From: Eubacteriaceae bacterium Marseille-Q4139 | GTDB lineage: Bacteria > Bacillota > Clostridia > Lachnospirales > Lachnospiraceae | Length of the DNA stretch: 64,000 nt | Assembly: GCA_018223415.1 (NCBI GenBank) | Contig: JAGTTQ010000001.1 | Location: forward strand, 242,153 to 306,152 | Reading direction: 5' to 3' | Notes under the pieces: generated by a model | The model's database searches: none | What the model saw: the letters and a program-made list of their open reading frames with translations, nothing else | Told to the model about the DNA's origin: nothing | Translations under genes and position numbers: made by a program | Shown here: positions 8,873 through 17,379 of the stretch, one piece after another | Layout: each line of letters begins with the position of its first letter | Numbering within the stretch: position 1 is the stretch's first letter

Positions 8873-9604
8873 TCAGGATGAGGCCGAAACGCAGACCAGG
8901 ATGCAGGAAATATTGTCCCGCTCTCCCCGCTCCATGACGCGGTTCATGAATGTTTTGCAGGCCGCCACGGCCGCGTCATCTCCACGGATTTCGGCCGTTT
9001 CCTCCCGCACATCATCCTCCAAAAGCTTTTTAAAAAGCCCGTCTGTCCCCAAAAGGAATTTCATGCCTTCCGTTACGCTTCCGTTTAACTTATTCACCCA
9101 GAGTTCCCCGGACTTTCCCACATAATTGGCAAGCAGCTTTTTCACTTCCCCGTCTTTTTCCACCACTGCAACCTCGTCCCGGGTAATCTGATTTAACCCG
9201 TCTTCCACAAAACAGATCCGGCTGTCTCCCACATGGAACACATAGTAGCTTTCCTCTGTGAGAAGAAGCAGCGACATGGTACAGCCGATGTTCACTTCAT
9301 ATTTCTTCCGATATTCAAAAACAAGCTCGTTTAGTTCCCGAACCGTGATTTCCAGATCTTCCGTGAGCATGTCCTCGTCCATCACGTCCGGATAAAGGCC
9401 GATAATGCCGTCAAACCATCTGGAAATCCCCTCCGTTACCATGCCGGAGGCGATTTCACTGTCGGCAAAGCTCCCGATCCCGTCGCAGACGCAGGCGGCT
9501 AAAAGGGCCGCGCCCTTTTTGCGGCTCTTCATGCAGACGGCGGAGTCCTGGTTTTTCTTTCTGTACGGGCCTTTCTCTGTCAGGCATCCGGTATAAAACT
9601 CCAT
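8873..9604 (-). CDS. PP2C-type Ser/Thr protein phosphatase
   Basis: A 243-residue metal-dependent phosphatase. Visible motifs: KNQDS (D20), the CDGIGS metal site (D41), a central VFHVGDSRICFV and a C-terminal ERDNISCILV. Length fits bacterial PP2C/Stp enzymes. It is the probable eraser for the kinase at 5256. It lies 16 bp after the FHA gene and its 3' end faces the methylase-domain gene 7 bp away. Confidence 0.9.
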   Translation of the reverse strand: MEFYTGCLTEKGPYRKKNQDSAVCMKSRKKGAALLAACVCDGIGSFADSEIASGMVTEGISRWFDGIIGLYPDVMDEDMLTEDLEITVRELNELVFEYRKKYEVNIGCTMSLLLLTEESYYVFHVGDSRICFVEDGLNQITRDEVAVVEKDGEVKKLLANYVGKSGELWVNKLNGSVTEGMKFLLGTDGLFKKLLEDDVREETAEIRGDDAAVAACKTFMNRVMERGERDNISCILVCVSASS

Positions 9605-9620
9605 CCCTCAAAAGCCCCCT

Positions 9621-11042
9621 CTATGATACCCGGTAGGTCATGCCCCGCCTGTTTAAATGGATGGAAACCGTATCGCCCTTGGAAAGCGGGTACGGCATGT
9701 TCATCACAAGGAGGTTCCCGTTTAACTCGGTTCCGTTGGTGGAACCCACGTCGATGATCCGAAAGCCGTCGGCAGCCTTTTCCAGGCGGAAATGGCGGCG
9801 GCTTACAAAGGATACGGCATAGTCAAAGTTATAATCGGCCTGGGGGACGCCGCTCTTATCGAGACGTCCTACGGTGATTGGGCCGCTTCCCAGATCCAGC
9901 TCGATGTATTCCGGACAGCGGCACCCCGTACAGGATTCCAGACGCAGCACAAGCACATTTCCGCCGCTCGACGCCTCACAGTCATCCTGGATCTCTGTGG
10001 CGTCGTCAAGCTCCAAATCCTTTGGCGGCGTATAGGAGGGGACATCGTACGGGACGCGCTCCTGCTCGGCCTGCTGCGGCTTTGCGGCCTGCACAGTCTC
10101 CTGGACGGTTGCGGATACGGGGAGTGCTATGCCGGCGGACGGTTCTTCCTTTTCTTTTTGTTTTCCCTTAAAAAGGCCAAACAGGCCGCCGCCCTTCGGC
10201 TGCTTTTTCTTCTTCTCCTTTTCCGGCTCCTCCTGGTCGCCGAAAAGCCCGGCTGCCAGACGGTCCGTCTCGTTATTTTTCCCAAACTGTGCCGGCGGCG
10301 TTCCGGGCCTTGCAGGCGGCGCCTCCGTGACAGGCGGCTTCGGCGTCTCCGCCTTTTTTGAAAACAGGTTCTTTACGGCCTTTGCCGGCGTTTCTTCCTT
10401 TTCCGGAAGCTTTCTTTCCTCCGCCTGCACCATCACAGGCCTTGCTGCTTCGGCCGGTTTTGGCGCATCGTAAACCGCAGCCGCCTCTTTCCTGGGTTCT
10501 GCGGATTCCTTTTTAAAATACTCTAAAAGCGTTAAAAGGTTTGCGTCCGGGTTTTTGCAGATCCGAAGGAGCCCCACCATATAAGCCGGGTCGTCCGTAA
10601 TGTCCATGTCCAGCATAAGCCCCGTAAAGAAATCCCGCACCGCGCTGTCGGACGAGGCGTACTCTGCCGCCGGAAGGTAGACGTATTTCACGCCTCCCCC
10701 ATTTTTCCCCACCAGGATATAATTTTCATCCAGAAGGAAATTATGGTAGTCGAGGAACCAGTCGGAGCACTCTTTAAACGGGCTTAAAAGCCTGACAAAC
10801 AGGTCGATGAATTCCCTCTTTTTCATTTTCTTCGGAAAATAGGAAAGGCGCACGCCTTCCAAAAGCTCGTACCGGATCTCTAACTCCCCATCGATTTCCA
10901 TGACCTTTATGGGAAGAAGAAAATCCGGGCAGTCACGCCTTATGACCCGCAAAGCGATCTGATCGGTTTGGCTTCCGGCCGGCACCGTCAGTTTCGTATA
11001 GCTCTTATTGGCAATTACCACATCTGTCAGCATCGTTTCCAC
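9621..11042 (-). CDS. FHA-domain protein with DUF6382-like N-terminus
   Basis: A 473-residue cytoplasmic protein. The N-terminal ~170 residues resemble the DUF6382 region found with FHA domains in Firmicutes. A low-complexity Pro/Glu/Lys linker of about 200 residues follows. The C-terminal ~95 residues form an FHA phosphothreonine-binding domain with GR, SRRH and DVGSTNGTELNG motifs. It would read phosphorylation made by the kinase at 5256. It sits 11 bp after the WG-repeat gene in the tad operon direction. Confidence 0.9.
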   Translation of the reverse strand: METMLTDVVIANKSYTKLTVPAGSQTDQIALRVIRRDCPDFLLPIKVMEIDGELEIRYELLEGVRLSYFPKKMKKREFIDLFVRLLSPFKECSDWFLDYHNFLLDENYILVGKNGGGVKYVYLPAAEYASSDSAVRDFFTGLMLDMDITDDPAYMVGLLRICKNPDANLLTLLEYFKKESAEPRKEAAAVYDAPKPAEAARPVMVQAEERKLPEKEETPAKAVKNLFSKKAETPKPPVTEAPPARPGTPPAQFGKNNETDRLAAGLFGDQEEPEKEKKKKQPKGGGLFGLFKGKQKEKEEPSAGIALPVSATVQETVQAAKPQQAEQERVPYDVPSYTPPKDLELDDATEIQDDCEASSGGNVLVLRLESCTGCRCPEYIELDLGSGPITVGRLDKSGVPQADYNFDYAVSFVSRRHFRLEKAADGFRIIDVGSTNGTELNGNLLVMNMPYPLSKGDTVSIHLNRRGMTYRVS

Positions 11043-11053
11043 TCACCTTTTCA

Positions 11054-12391
11054 TTAAAATAAATCGAAGTATTTCAGCTCCAGCACTTTATACCTTCCCA
11101 TATCGTCCGTCACAAGGGCTCTCCCCTCATGGAACGGGAACGCCGTCTCAAACTGCGGCTCGATCATCATGGTGCCGTACCGGTTGAGATATCCCCATTT
11201 TCCTGCATATTTTACGGCCGCCAGACGGTCGGAAAAGGAATAAACATCCTGATACAGAAAGTCCACAAGTACCTCTCCCTTTTCATTGACAAAGCCCCAG
11301 TTTCCCGACGCGTCAGCCATGGCGGCAAGGCCGCCTTCCATTCCCTTTGCACCGGCAAACCTGGCCTCAAAGCAGGCCTCGCCTTTTTCATTTATGAGGA
11401 AATACCCGCTCTCATCGGAGACGGCTGCATAGCCGCCGGAAAAAACCTCGCCACGGCTGTTGACGGCCACGTCGGTAAACGCATATTCCGTCACAGCTTC
11501 CAGCTTCTCGTCAAGAAACGCCCATTTTCCGTCCTTCTTTACGGCAGCCATCCCGTTTCCGCCGAAACTGGCCGCCTCGTAGGTCTCTTCCCCAAGAGGC
11601 GTAAAGGTATTGGTGTAAATCCTGTACCTGCCGTCTTTCTTCCCGATAATCCTGGAGCCTGAAATGGCTGTCACTTCTTCCAGGCCGTTTTTGTCCACGG
11701 CGTTCCGGTACCCGTTTTTATCAATCAGAAGGTACTGCCCGTCCTGCTTCACGACGGCGTAATTTCCCGAAAAGGAAGTCGCTTCCTCATAAAGGAAAGG
11801 GAGCCGTGTCTTCCCGTTGTCCCCGATGTAGCCCCAGTGTTCGCCGTCGAAAGCCGGGATGTACCAGTCGGATGACGGCATTTTTACCTCCGTATAATTG
11901 GTGGAAGCCGGTGCATACGCGTAGGAAACCGACTCGTAAAGAGCGATCATGTCTTCGCTCCCGTACCGGCTGATGCCGTCCTTTAAAACGGGAATTGCCC
12001 GGTTTACGGCTTCCCCGTCCACATAGTACGAGGCAAGCGCCATGTATTCTTCCGGCTTTGCGGCGCCCTTTTCCATCCGGTCTTCAATGAGCCCGTAGTA
12101 TTCCTCCATCATCCCGCCTGTCCGGTAAATATCCAGAAGCTTCTCTTCATAGACGGGATTCTGCTCCGTGCTGTATGTCCGGAGAGCCGTCGTGTAGACG
12201 CCTGCTGCCCGCACATAAAGCTCATCCTCCAAAAGGATATCGGCCGAACGGATCAGGCTTTCCTGCTTCCTCGCTTCATTTCCCGTCACCATGACAAAGC
12301 CGGCTAGAAGCCAGCCGCCGCATAAAATCCCGCCAAGCGCCAGGACGGCCGATCCCTTTGCCCTGCCTACAACATTCTTCTTTCCTGCCAT
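11054..12391 (-). CDS. WG-repeat protein with N-terminal membrane anchor
   Basis: A 445-residue protein. One hydrophobic segment at about 14-36 (ALGGILCGGWLLAGFVMV) anchors or exports it. A helical, TPR-like stretch (about 45-150) precedes at least six WG-type beta repeats (HWGYIGDNG, KWAFLDEK, NWGFVNEKG, KWGYLNRYG). WG repeats are found in surface-linked proteins and their ligands are mostly unknown. Its place between the prepilin peptidase and FHA genes suggests a pilus-linked outer-face role, which is inference. Confidence 0.82.
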   Translation of the reverse strand: MAGKKNVVGRAKGSAVLALGGILCGGWLLAGFVMVTGNEARKQESLIRSADILLEDELYVRAAGVYTTALRTYSTEQNPVYEEKLLDIYRTGGMMEEYYGLIEDRMEKGAAKPEEYMALASYYVDGEAVNRAIPVLKDGISRYGSEDMIALYESVSYAYAPASTNYTEVKMPSSDWYIPAFDGEHWGYIGDNGKTRLPFLYEEATSFSGNYAVVKQDGQYLLIDKNGYRNAVDKNGLEEVTAISGSRIIGKKDGRYRIYTNTFTPLGEETYEAASFGGNGMAAVKKDGKWAFLDEKLEAVTEYAFTDVAVNSRGEVFSGGYAAVSDESGYFLINEKGEACFEARFAGAKGMEGGLAAMADASGNWGFVNEKGEVLVDFLYQDVYSFSDRLAAVKYAGKWGYLNRYGTMMIEPQFETAFPFHEGRALVTDDMGRYKVLELKYFDLF

Positions 12392-12433
12392 AAATCGCTT
12401 TTTCTCCTTCCCGGTTCTTATTTTTCCTGCCGC

Positions 12434-13066
12434 CTACCATGCGAGGCGCAGGCAGTTTATCACCAGGCCGATATATAAAAACGGCACGAACGGTATGGTA
12501 TCCTTCCGCGTGAGCTTCTTCCTCATAAGCTGCACCAGCGAAAAGGCTGCCGCCGCAATGCAGCCGTAAAGGACAGTTCCCACCACGTAGCTTCCGGTCA
12601 GGGAAAGCCCCATCACAAGGGAAAGCTTCACATCGCCTGCCCCCATGCTCCCGTGGCTTAACAGATAGCCCAGTCCAAAGGAGACGGCGCAGAATACAAA
12701 GCCAAGCACCATCGGGACAAGAAGCCCCATGACTGCATCCATGTCCCGGATCCCCAAAAATCCAAGATAGAGGATCAAAAGGAACAAAAGGATGAGAAGA
12801 AGCCGGTTCGGAACGATCCTTTCCCAGTAATCCGTCATGCAGAAAACCGTCATGAAGGCAGTCATCAAAACGGCCATGGGGAACCACGGGGTGTCCCCTT
12901 TTGCCAGCCACGCCGCCGCAACTGCCGCCTCCCCCGAGAGGAGTACAAAAATCTCCGGCAGAGAAACGGCCGGTTTCCCCTTTTCTTTTTTCAGGCTGCG
13001 GGTCGCCGCAGCGTAGAGCAGAGGGAGAAAAATCACGCCTGCTGCCAGCCTGCCCATGCTGTCCAT
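12434..13066 (-). CDS. tadV: Prepilin peptidase, A24 (CpaA/TadV type)
   Basis: A 210-residue polytopic membrane aspartic protease. The two catalytic aspartates are visible: D79 in MTDYWERIVPN and D145 in the GAGD motif (142-145). The N-terminal methylase domain with CxxC pairs is absent, as in TadV/CpaA enzymes. It would cleave the Flp pilin and the TadE-like pseudopilins encoded upstream in the same direction. It starts 18 bp after the TadE-like gene, with GGAGG ahead of its ATG. Confidence 0.88.
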   Translation of the reverse strand: MDSMGRLAAGVIFLPLLYAAATRSLKKEKGKPAVSLPEIFVLLSGEAAVAAAWLAKGDTPWFPMAVLMTAFMTVFCMTDYWERIVPNRLLLILLFLLILYLGFLGIRDMDAVMGLLVPMVLGFVFCAVSFGLGYLLSHGSMGAGDVKLSLVMGLSLTGSYVVGTVLYGCIAAAAFSLVQLMRKKLTRKDTIPFVPFLYIGLVINCLRLAW

Positions 13067-13084
13067 ACCTGATGCCTCCGTTCT

Positions 13085-13879
13085 TTAGCTGCCTTCATAA
13101 GAGATCCCGTCGCCGTCCAGCCAGGCCGGTACGGCGCACCGCTGCACGACATGGATCGTCGGATCCTTTAAAAAGAGCTTTAAAATATACACTTCCACGT
13201 CGTATTCCGCGACCATGTCGATCATCCGGTACTCGTCGTCGGTAAACAGCTCGCTGTTTCCGAAATCCAGCCCGTCTGCCACGCCGAAATACGATAAATA
13301 TTCCTCTGCCGTCATCGGATGATAGCCGGCAAAGCTCTCATCCAGGTACACGTCCATGAGGCCGCCGGAAATGATGCTTAAAAGCATGCCCTTCGCGGCT
13401 CCCTCTGCCTCCTCGATCCCCAGATAGACAAAGCTTCTTAGAAGCGCCTTCGGATCACTTAAAAGATCCCTGGATGAATTTACCAGTTCCCCGCCGGTCT
13501 CAATGATACCTTCCCCCTGGCCGATCAGGCTCCCGGGATCCGAAACCAGGCCGGCGCCGCCGTCCAGGCTGCTTTCAAATTCCTCAATCTGAGAGAGGAA
13601 CGAATCCAGATTTTCGAGGGTTTCATCCAGGCTCTCCGTGTTGGCGTCAATGTCTGCTTTCAGGCCGAGATCCGCCGACCGGAGCCCGAGCGCCTGATAA
13701 AAATAGGTATAACAGGAAAGCTCGTTTCCCATCTGGTAAAGGGCGTACTGGATCTTATTGTGAACCAGGAAAATATTCGTAAAGGAAATGATTCCCAGGA
13801 TCACGATGATGAAGGGGACGAGGCTTAACACAGCCTCCACCGTCATTAAGCCGCTCTCCCTGTTGGTTTTCTTTTCCAT
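13085..13879 (-). CDS. TadE-like pseudopilin
   Basis: A 264-residue protein with a class III leader: NRESG(10)|LMTVE, with Glu at +5 after the predicted cut, followed by a hydrophobic helix (AVLSLVPFIIVILGIISF). The rest is extracytoplasmic. Residues about 75-150 are rich in Asp, Glu, Leu and Ser and look helical. It follows the DUF5702 gene by 14 bp and has GGGAGG before its ATG. It probably acts as a minor pilus component. Confidence 0.8.
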   Translation of the reverse strand: MEKKTNRESGLMTVEAVLSLVPFIIVILGIISFTNIFLVHNKIQYALYQMGNELSCYTYFYQALGLRSADLGLKADIDANTESLDETLENLDSFLSQIEEFESSLDGGAGLVSDPGSLIGQGEGIIETGGELVNSSRDLLSDPKALLRSFVYLGIEEAEGAAKGMLLSIISGGLMDVYLDESFAGYHPMTAEEYLSYFGVADGLDFGNSELFTDDEYRMIDMVAEYDVEVYILKLFLKDPTIHVVQRCAVPAWLDGDGISYEGS

Positions 13880-13893
13880 GGAAGTTTCCTCCC

Positions 13894-16377
13894 TTAATAT
13901 CCGCGGATGACCGAGTATCCGAAATAATGATCTTCCAGAACCTCAATGACCGACGCGGTGTCCGTATTGGCATAGTACCACTCGGCAATATATTCCGGCA
14001 GCACCACAAAATCTGCCTTTACCTTGCAGGTGGATTTTACGGCCGTGACCGTGTCCTCCATCTTAAAATCCAGGGACGAAAGGCTGTCGCCGCCTTCTTT
14101 TGCCTGGTTCACATTTAAGGTGATAAGGTCTGACGTCCTGGAAAGCAGGGTGTTGTCATCCAGGAATAAAAACAGCAGCAGATAGAGGTAATCTTCATAG
14201 GAAAGCCCGAATTTATCTTTCCCGGACCCCTCACGGATTTCCAGCCCCAGAAGGGAGGAAACTGCCTCCGCAGACTGAAGGTCGCCAAGTTCCGATTTAT
14301 AAAGGACAACGGTTTTCCGTGCCGTAAGCTCTGTCCAGTCGGCGGCTGTCTCAATGGATGCCACCGCAAGGCGCAGGGCCCCGCTGACAGCCAGGCGCAC
14401 GAGAGGTGCCGCCCCGGCTCCGACGCCGGAAGACGCGACGGCGGCCGCAGCCGCGTCGGCAATGGCGTTGATGGCCGAATTGATCTCTTCGATGCTGTAC
14501 GTCGATGCAAAATTCAGCGCCATCCGGACTCCGCATATGACGTTTCTTGTTTCATTCAGATTGGATTTCGAGCTTCCGTGCCCGCCGAATAAGTATTCTA
14601 ACTCTGCCCCGTAAAGGTAATTGACATCCTTGGACATTTCAATTCCCGTCAGGCTGTAATCGGAATACGCCTCCTCTGATTCTCCGGGAACCGTCCCATC
14701 CTCGTTTTCTTCTTCCGGCCGGATCCCGGAGACCCGGCTGGAGAACATCCCGAAATCATACGTTGTCACGAGAAATTTATCGAGGATATGGCTGCCGGCC
14801 GCCGAAAGCGCATCGAAGGAAAGGCCGCCGATGAAGCAGTCCCCGATATCCGGGACGGAGCCGGCGGCACCTCCGCCCGTTCCGAGCTCGCTTTGGATCC
14901 CTGACGGAATGTCCCTGGCAGACGTGCTCTCCTCCCGCCTGAGTGTTTCCAGTGCCTCCTCTTTTGCTGCATCAGCCCTGTCGATTTCCTTTTCCCCCGC
15001 CTTTTCATCGCCGCCGCTTCCGCCGGAGCCGCACAGCCTCTGAAGGACGGAGTAAAAGCTTCCTGCATCGTCGCGGAAATCGTACCAGACAAGGGACGTG
15101 GTGTGGGGCCAGTCGTCATCTCCTGGCTCAATCTCCCCGTCCAGAAGGTCGTCTTTCTTATCATCCAGCTCCGGCACATACGTCTCCATAAAGGACTTGT
15201 TCCCTGCATTCAGCCCCTTGCAGTCGTTTTCAATCAGCAGCTCATAGGTGCGCCTGAATTCGCCGGCAAGGCTCAGGATCTCATCAATATCACGGATCTC
15301 TTTTTCGATCCCTTCCCGCAGATCCTCAGAGCAGTCAGAAAGGCTGTTCTTAAGCTCTGCCACCTGCTCCTTCAGTTCCCCCATGACGCTTTCCAGTTTT
15401 TCTGTATGCCTGCCCAGATTGTCGATGATACTGTCCACGTTATCAAAATCAACCGGGTCGCTGTCGTTTTCATTGGCGTCGTCCGAAAGCTCGGAAAAAA
15501 TTTCTTCCAGGTCTTCAATATACTCGTCCGGATCGTAATCCGCATATTTATCATAGAGCTCTGACGCATCGCCCAGATCCTCGCCGTCCTCGCTCTCTTC
15601 AAACGCCTCGATGGCGTCCTGAATCTCATCTTCATGCTCCAGATAGTAGACGTAGTCTTCGTACTCGTCGCTGTCCGCCACGTCCTCCAGCTCCTCGCTG
15701 TAATCGAGAAACGCCTTTTCCCTTGCATCCAGATAATCCGGGTAGGCGGCCAGCTTCCTAAGCTCCCCGTAGTAGCTGTTTATCACTTCCAGAGCCTCGG
15801 TGCTGCTCTCCGTGATCTCCTTCCGCTTTTCCACCGCCTTTGTATCGGCTTCATAAGACTCAAATTCTCCTAAGAAGTCCAGAAGCCCGCCTTCCTCCAG
15901 CACTTCTTCCACGATGCGGTATTTCATGAAATCGGAAATCTGTGTCATCAGGACGTTGTTGTTGGAAAGGCTCGCGCCTTCCACTTTCTCCCATTCCATT
16001 TCCACATCGGCGTCCTTGTATGGCATAAAGCCGTCGGCCTCCATCCCGCCGCCGGACGGGTCAAAGGAATAGCCTGCATACTCTGCCAGCTTCTCAACGG
16101 CCGCTAACCCCTCTTCATCCTGGGTAACGGAAAAAAGCCCGTATAACTGCTTTAAAAGATTGTCAAATTCACTGAGCACCGCGCTCCCGTAGGAGTCCGC
16201 CGCCATGACGGCCTGGGAGCTGTAAAGCTTAAGCCTCGCAAGATCCACCATGAGGCTTGTGATCGCCACCACCGGGATCATGATGAGCGTCACAAACACC
16301 GTTATGATTCCATGGCTTCCGTATGTTCTCCTCCGCTTTCCCGAAGGCCGCCTTCTGTTTTCCGCTTTCATGCACAT
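13894..16377 (-). CDS. DUF5702/TadG-like Tad-associated membrane-anchored protein
   Basis: An 827-residue protein with a basic N-terminus and one membrane helix (about 24-46, GIITVFVTLIMIPVV) preceding VDLARLKLYSSQAVMAADSYG, typical of TadG/DUF5702 proteins next to Firmicute tad loci. The body is very acidic (ELEDVADSDEYEDY, EDLEEIFSELSDDANEND) and probably long helical or coiled coil. The C-terminal third carries Ala-rich helices. The role is inferred from gene order: a large pseudopilin-like or tip/adhesin component. Confidence 0.75.
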   Translation of the reverse strand: MCMKAENRRRPSGKRRRTYGSHGIITVFVTLIMIPVVAITSLMVDLARLKLYSSQAVMAADSYGSAVLSEFDNLLKQLYGLFSVTQDEEGLAAVEKLAEYAGYSFDPSGGGMEADGFMPYKDADVEMEWEKVEGASLSNNNVLMTQISDFMKYRIVEEVLEEGGLLDFLGEFESYEADTKAVEKRKEITESSTEALEVINSYYGELRKLAAYPDYLDAREKAFLDYSEELEDVADSDEYEDYVYYLEHEDEIQDAIEAFEESEDGEDLGDASELYDKYADYDPDEYIEDLEEIFSELSDDANENDSDPVDFDNVDSIIDNLGRHTEKLESVMGELKEQVAELKNSLSDCSEDLREGIEKEIRDIDEILSLAGEFRRTYELLIENDCKGLNAGNKSFMETYVPELDDKKDDLLDGEIEPGDDDWPHTTSLVWYDFRDDAGSFYSVLQRLCGSGGSGGDEKAGEKEIDRADAAKEEALETLRREESTSARDIPSGIQSELGTGGGAAGSVPDIGDCFIGGLSFDALSAAGSHILDKFLVTTYDFGMFSSRVSGIRPEEENEDGTVPGESEEAYSDYSLTGIEMSKDVNYLYGAELEYLFGGHGSSKSNLNETRNVICGVRMALNFASTYSIEEINSAINAIADAAAAAVASSGVGAGAAPLVRLAVSGALRLAVASIETAADWTELTARKTVVLYKSELGDLQSAEAVSSLLGLEIREGSGKDKFGLSYEDYLYLLLFLFLDDNTLLSRTSDLITLNVNQAKEGGDSLSSLDFKMEDTVTAVKSTCKVKADFVVLPEYIAEWYYANTDTASVIEVLEDHYFGYSVIRGY

Positions 16378-16403
16378 CCATTCCCCTTTATCCGTCCCGG
16401 CTT

Positions 16404-17069
16404 CTAAGAAAGGAGTTCCTTCATCTTTCCGTATGCCTCTGAAATTTTGGAAGCCAGCTCTCTCGCCGCCTCTCCAAGCTTTGTGTCCTTAAGAAGGGAC
16501 ACTGCATAATCCACGTCGCGGATTACGCTGTCATGGTCTGCCACCGCCGTCCTGGCTGACGCTGAAATACAGTATTCATTTCCAATCCCCAGCGCGCCAA
16601 AGTCGATGGGCGCGGAAACCTTCTGGGTGGCCGTGACCTCAAACTGCTTTAAATAGACATAGTTGCTGTACCGGATCGAGAGCGTCAGATCGTCCCCGAA
16701 CAGCATGTTCCCGGCAGCGGAACGGAAATATTCCTCAAAGGCCGCCTGGGAATTTAAGTTGTTCCCGTCGCCAAACATGCCGCGGTACGGGCTTAAGGGC
16801 CTGTCTGCCGCATAGGAATTCCCGGCTCCCATATAGCTTCCCCCGCTGTCTTCATAGCGCACCTGGCCATCCCGCGATACATACGTGTCCGTCACCGTAT
16901 TTTTATAGTAAACAAGGGACGTCTCTAACGCCGCCTGGAGATGGGCACGCTGCATCAGAAAAAGGGAGAGGTACAGGAGAAGAAGGACGCTTAAAATCGC
17001 CAACGGAAGGATGACTGCCGCCTCCACCTCCACATAGCCGGATTCTCTGTTCCTTTTTTTCTTCTCCAT
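16404..17069 (-). CDS. TadE-like pseudopilin
   Basis: I chose the ATG at 17069 because GGGGGAGAGG precedes it and it gives a clean class III leader: KRNRESG(11)|YVEVE with Glu at +5, then the AAVILPLAILSVLLLLYLSLFL helix region; a longer reading to 17162 has no such support. The product has about 221 residues, with an extracytoplasmic domain rich in Tyr, Ser and Gly. It lies between flp and the DUF5702 gene, as minor pilins do in Tad loci. Confidence 0.82.
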   Translation of the reverse strand: MEKKKRNRESGYVEVEAAVILPLAILSVLLLLYLSLFLMQRAHLQAALETSLVYYKNTVTDTYVSRDGQVRYEDSGGSYMGAGNSYAADRPLSPYRGMFGDGNNLNSQAAFEEYFRSAAGNMLFGDDLTLSIRYSNYVYLKQFEVTATQKVSAPIDFGALGIGNEYCISASARTAVADHDSVIRDVDYAVSLLKDTKLGEAARELASKISEAYGKMKELLS

Positions 17070-17101
17070 GACCTCTCCCCCTTGTATATTTTCTGCCTTT
17101 T

Positions 17102-17335
17102 TTATAATCCGCTGTCGTCGAATGTCGTTCCGAAAATCTGATCCATCATGCCGCTGATCCACTCCTGAAGATTTTCCCAGAATACGGCAATTAACATAAC
17201 CACCAGCAAAAGAATGATGATCGTCGCAACCACGTTGGATACGCCGTCCTGGCTCTTTACGAAGTCTTTTGCCTTATCTTTCATGGCCGTCATGCGCACC
17301 ATGGCGCCGATACATAAACTGTCCAACATTTTCAT
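17102..17335 (-). CDS. flp: Flp1-family type IVb pilin
   Basis: A 77-residue protein, probably the major pilin. A 31-residue leader ends KSQDG(31)|VSNVV, followed by a strong hydrophobic helix (ATIIILLLVVMLIAVFW) and a short acidic tail. Position +5 is Val, not the Glu usual in Flp and type IV pilins; the GVSxVVATI pattern recalls archaeal-type pilins. AGGAGGAAGAG precedes the ATG. It lies between tadC and the TadE-like genes. Confidence 0.82.
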   Translation of the reverse strand: MKMLDSLCIGAMVRMTAMKDKAKDFVKSQDGVSNVVATIIILLLVVMLIAVFWENLQEWISGMMDQIFGTTFDDSGL

Positions 17336-17379
17336 ATTTCTCTTCCTCCTGAGTTTTATCTATTATCATCCCGCCTGCC

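Noticed and set aside
12276..12911. 211-residue ORF overlapping the prepilin peptidase
   Set aside because: A shadow frame: it overlaps two well-supported genes and its composition (many Gly, Arg, Cys, His) is typical of an out-of-frame reading.
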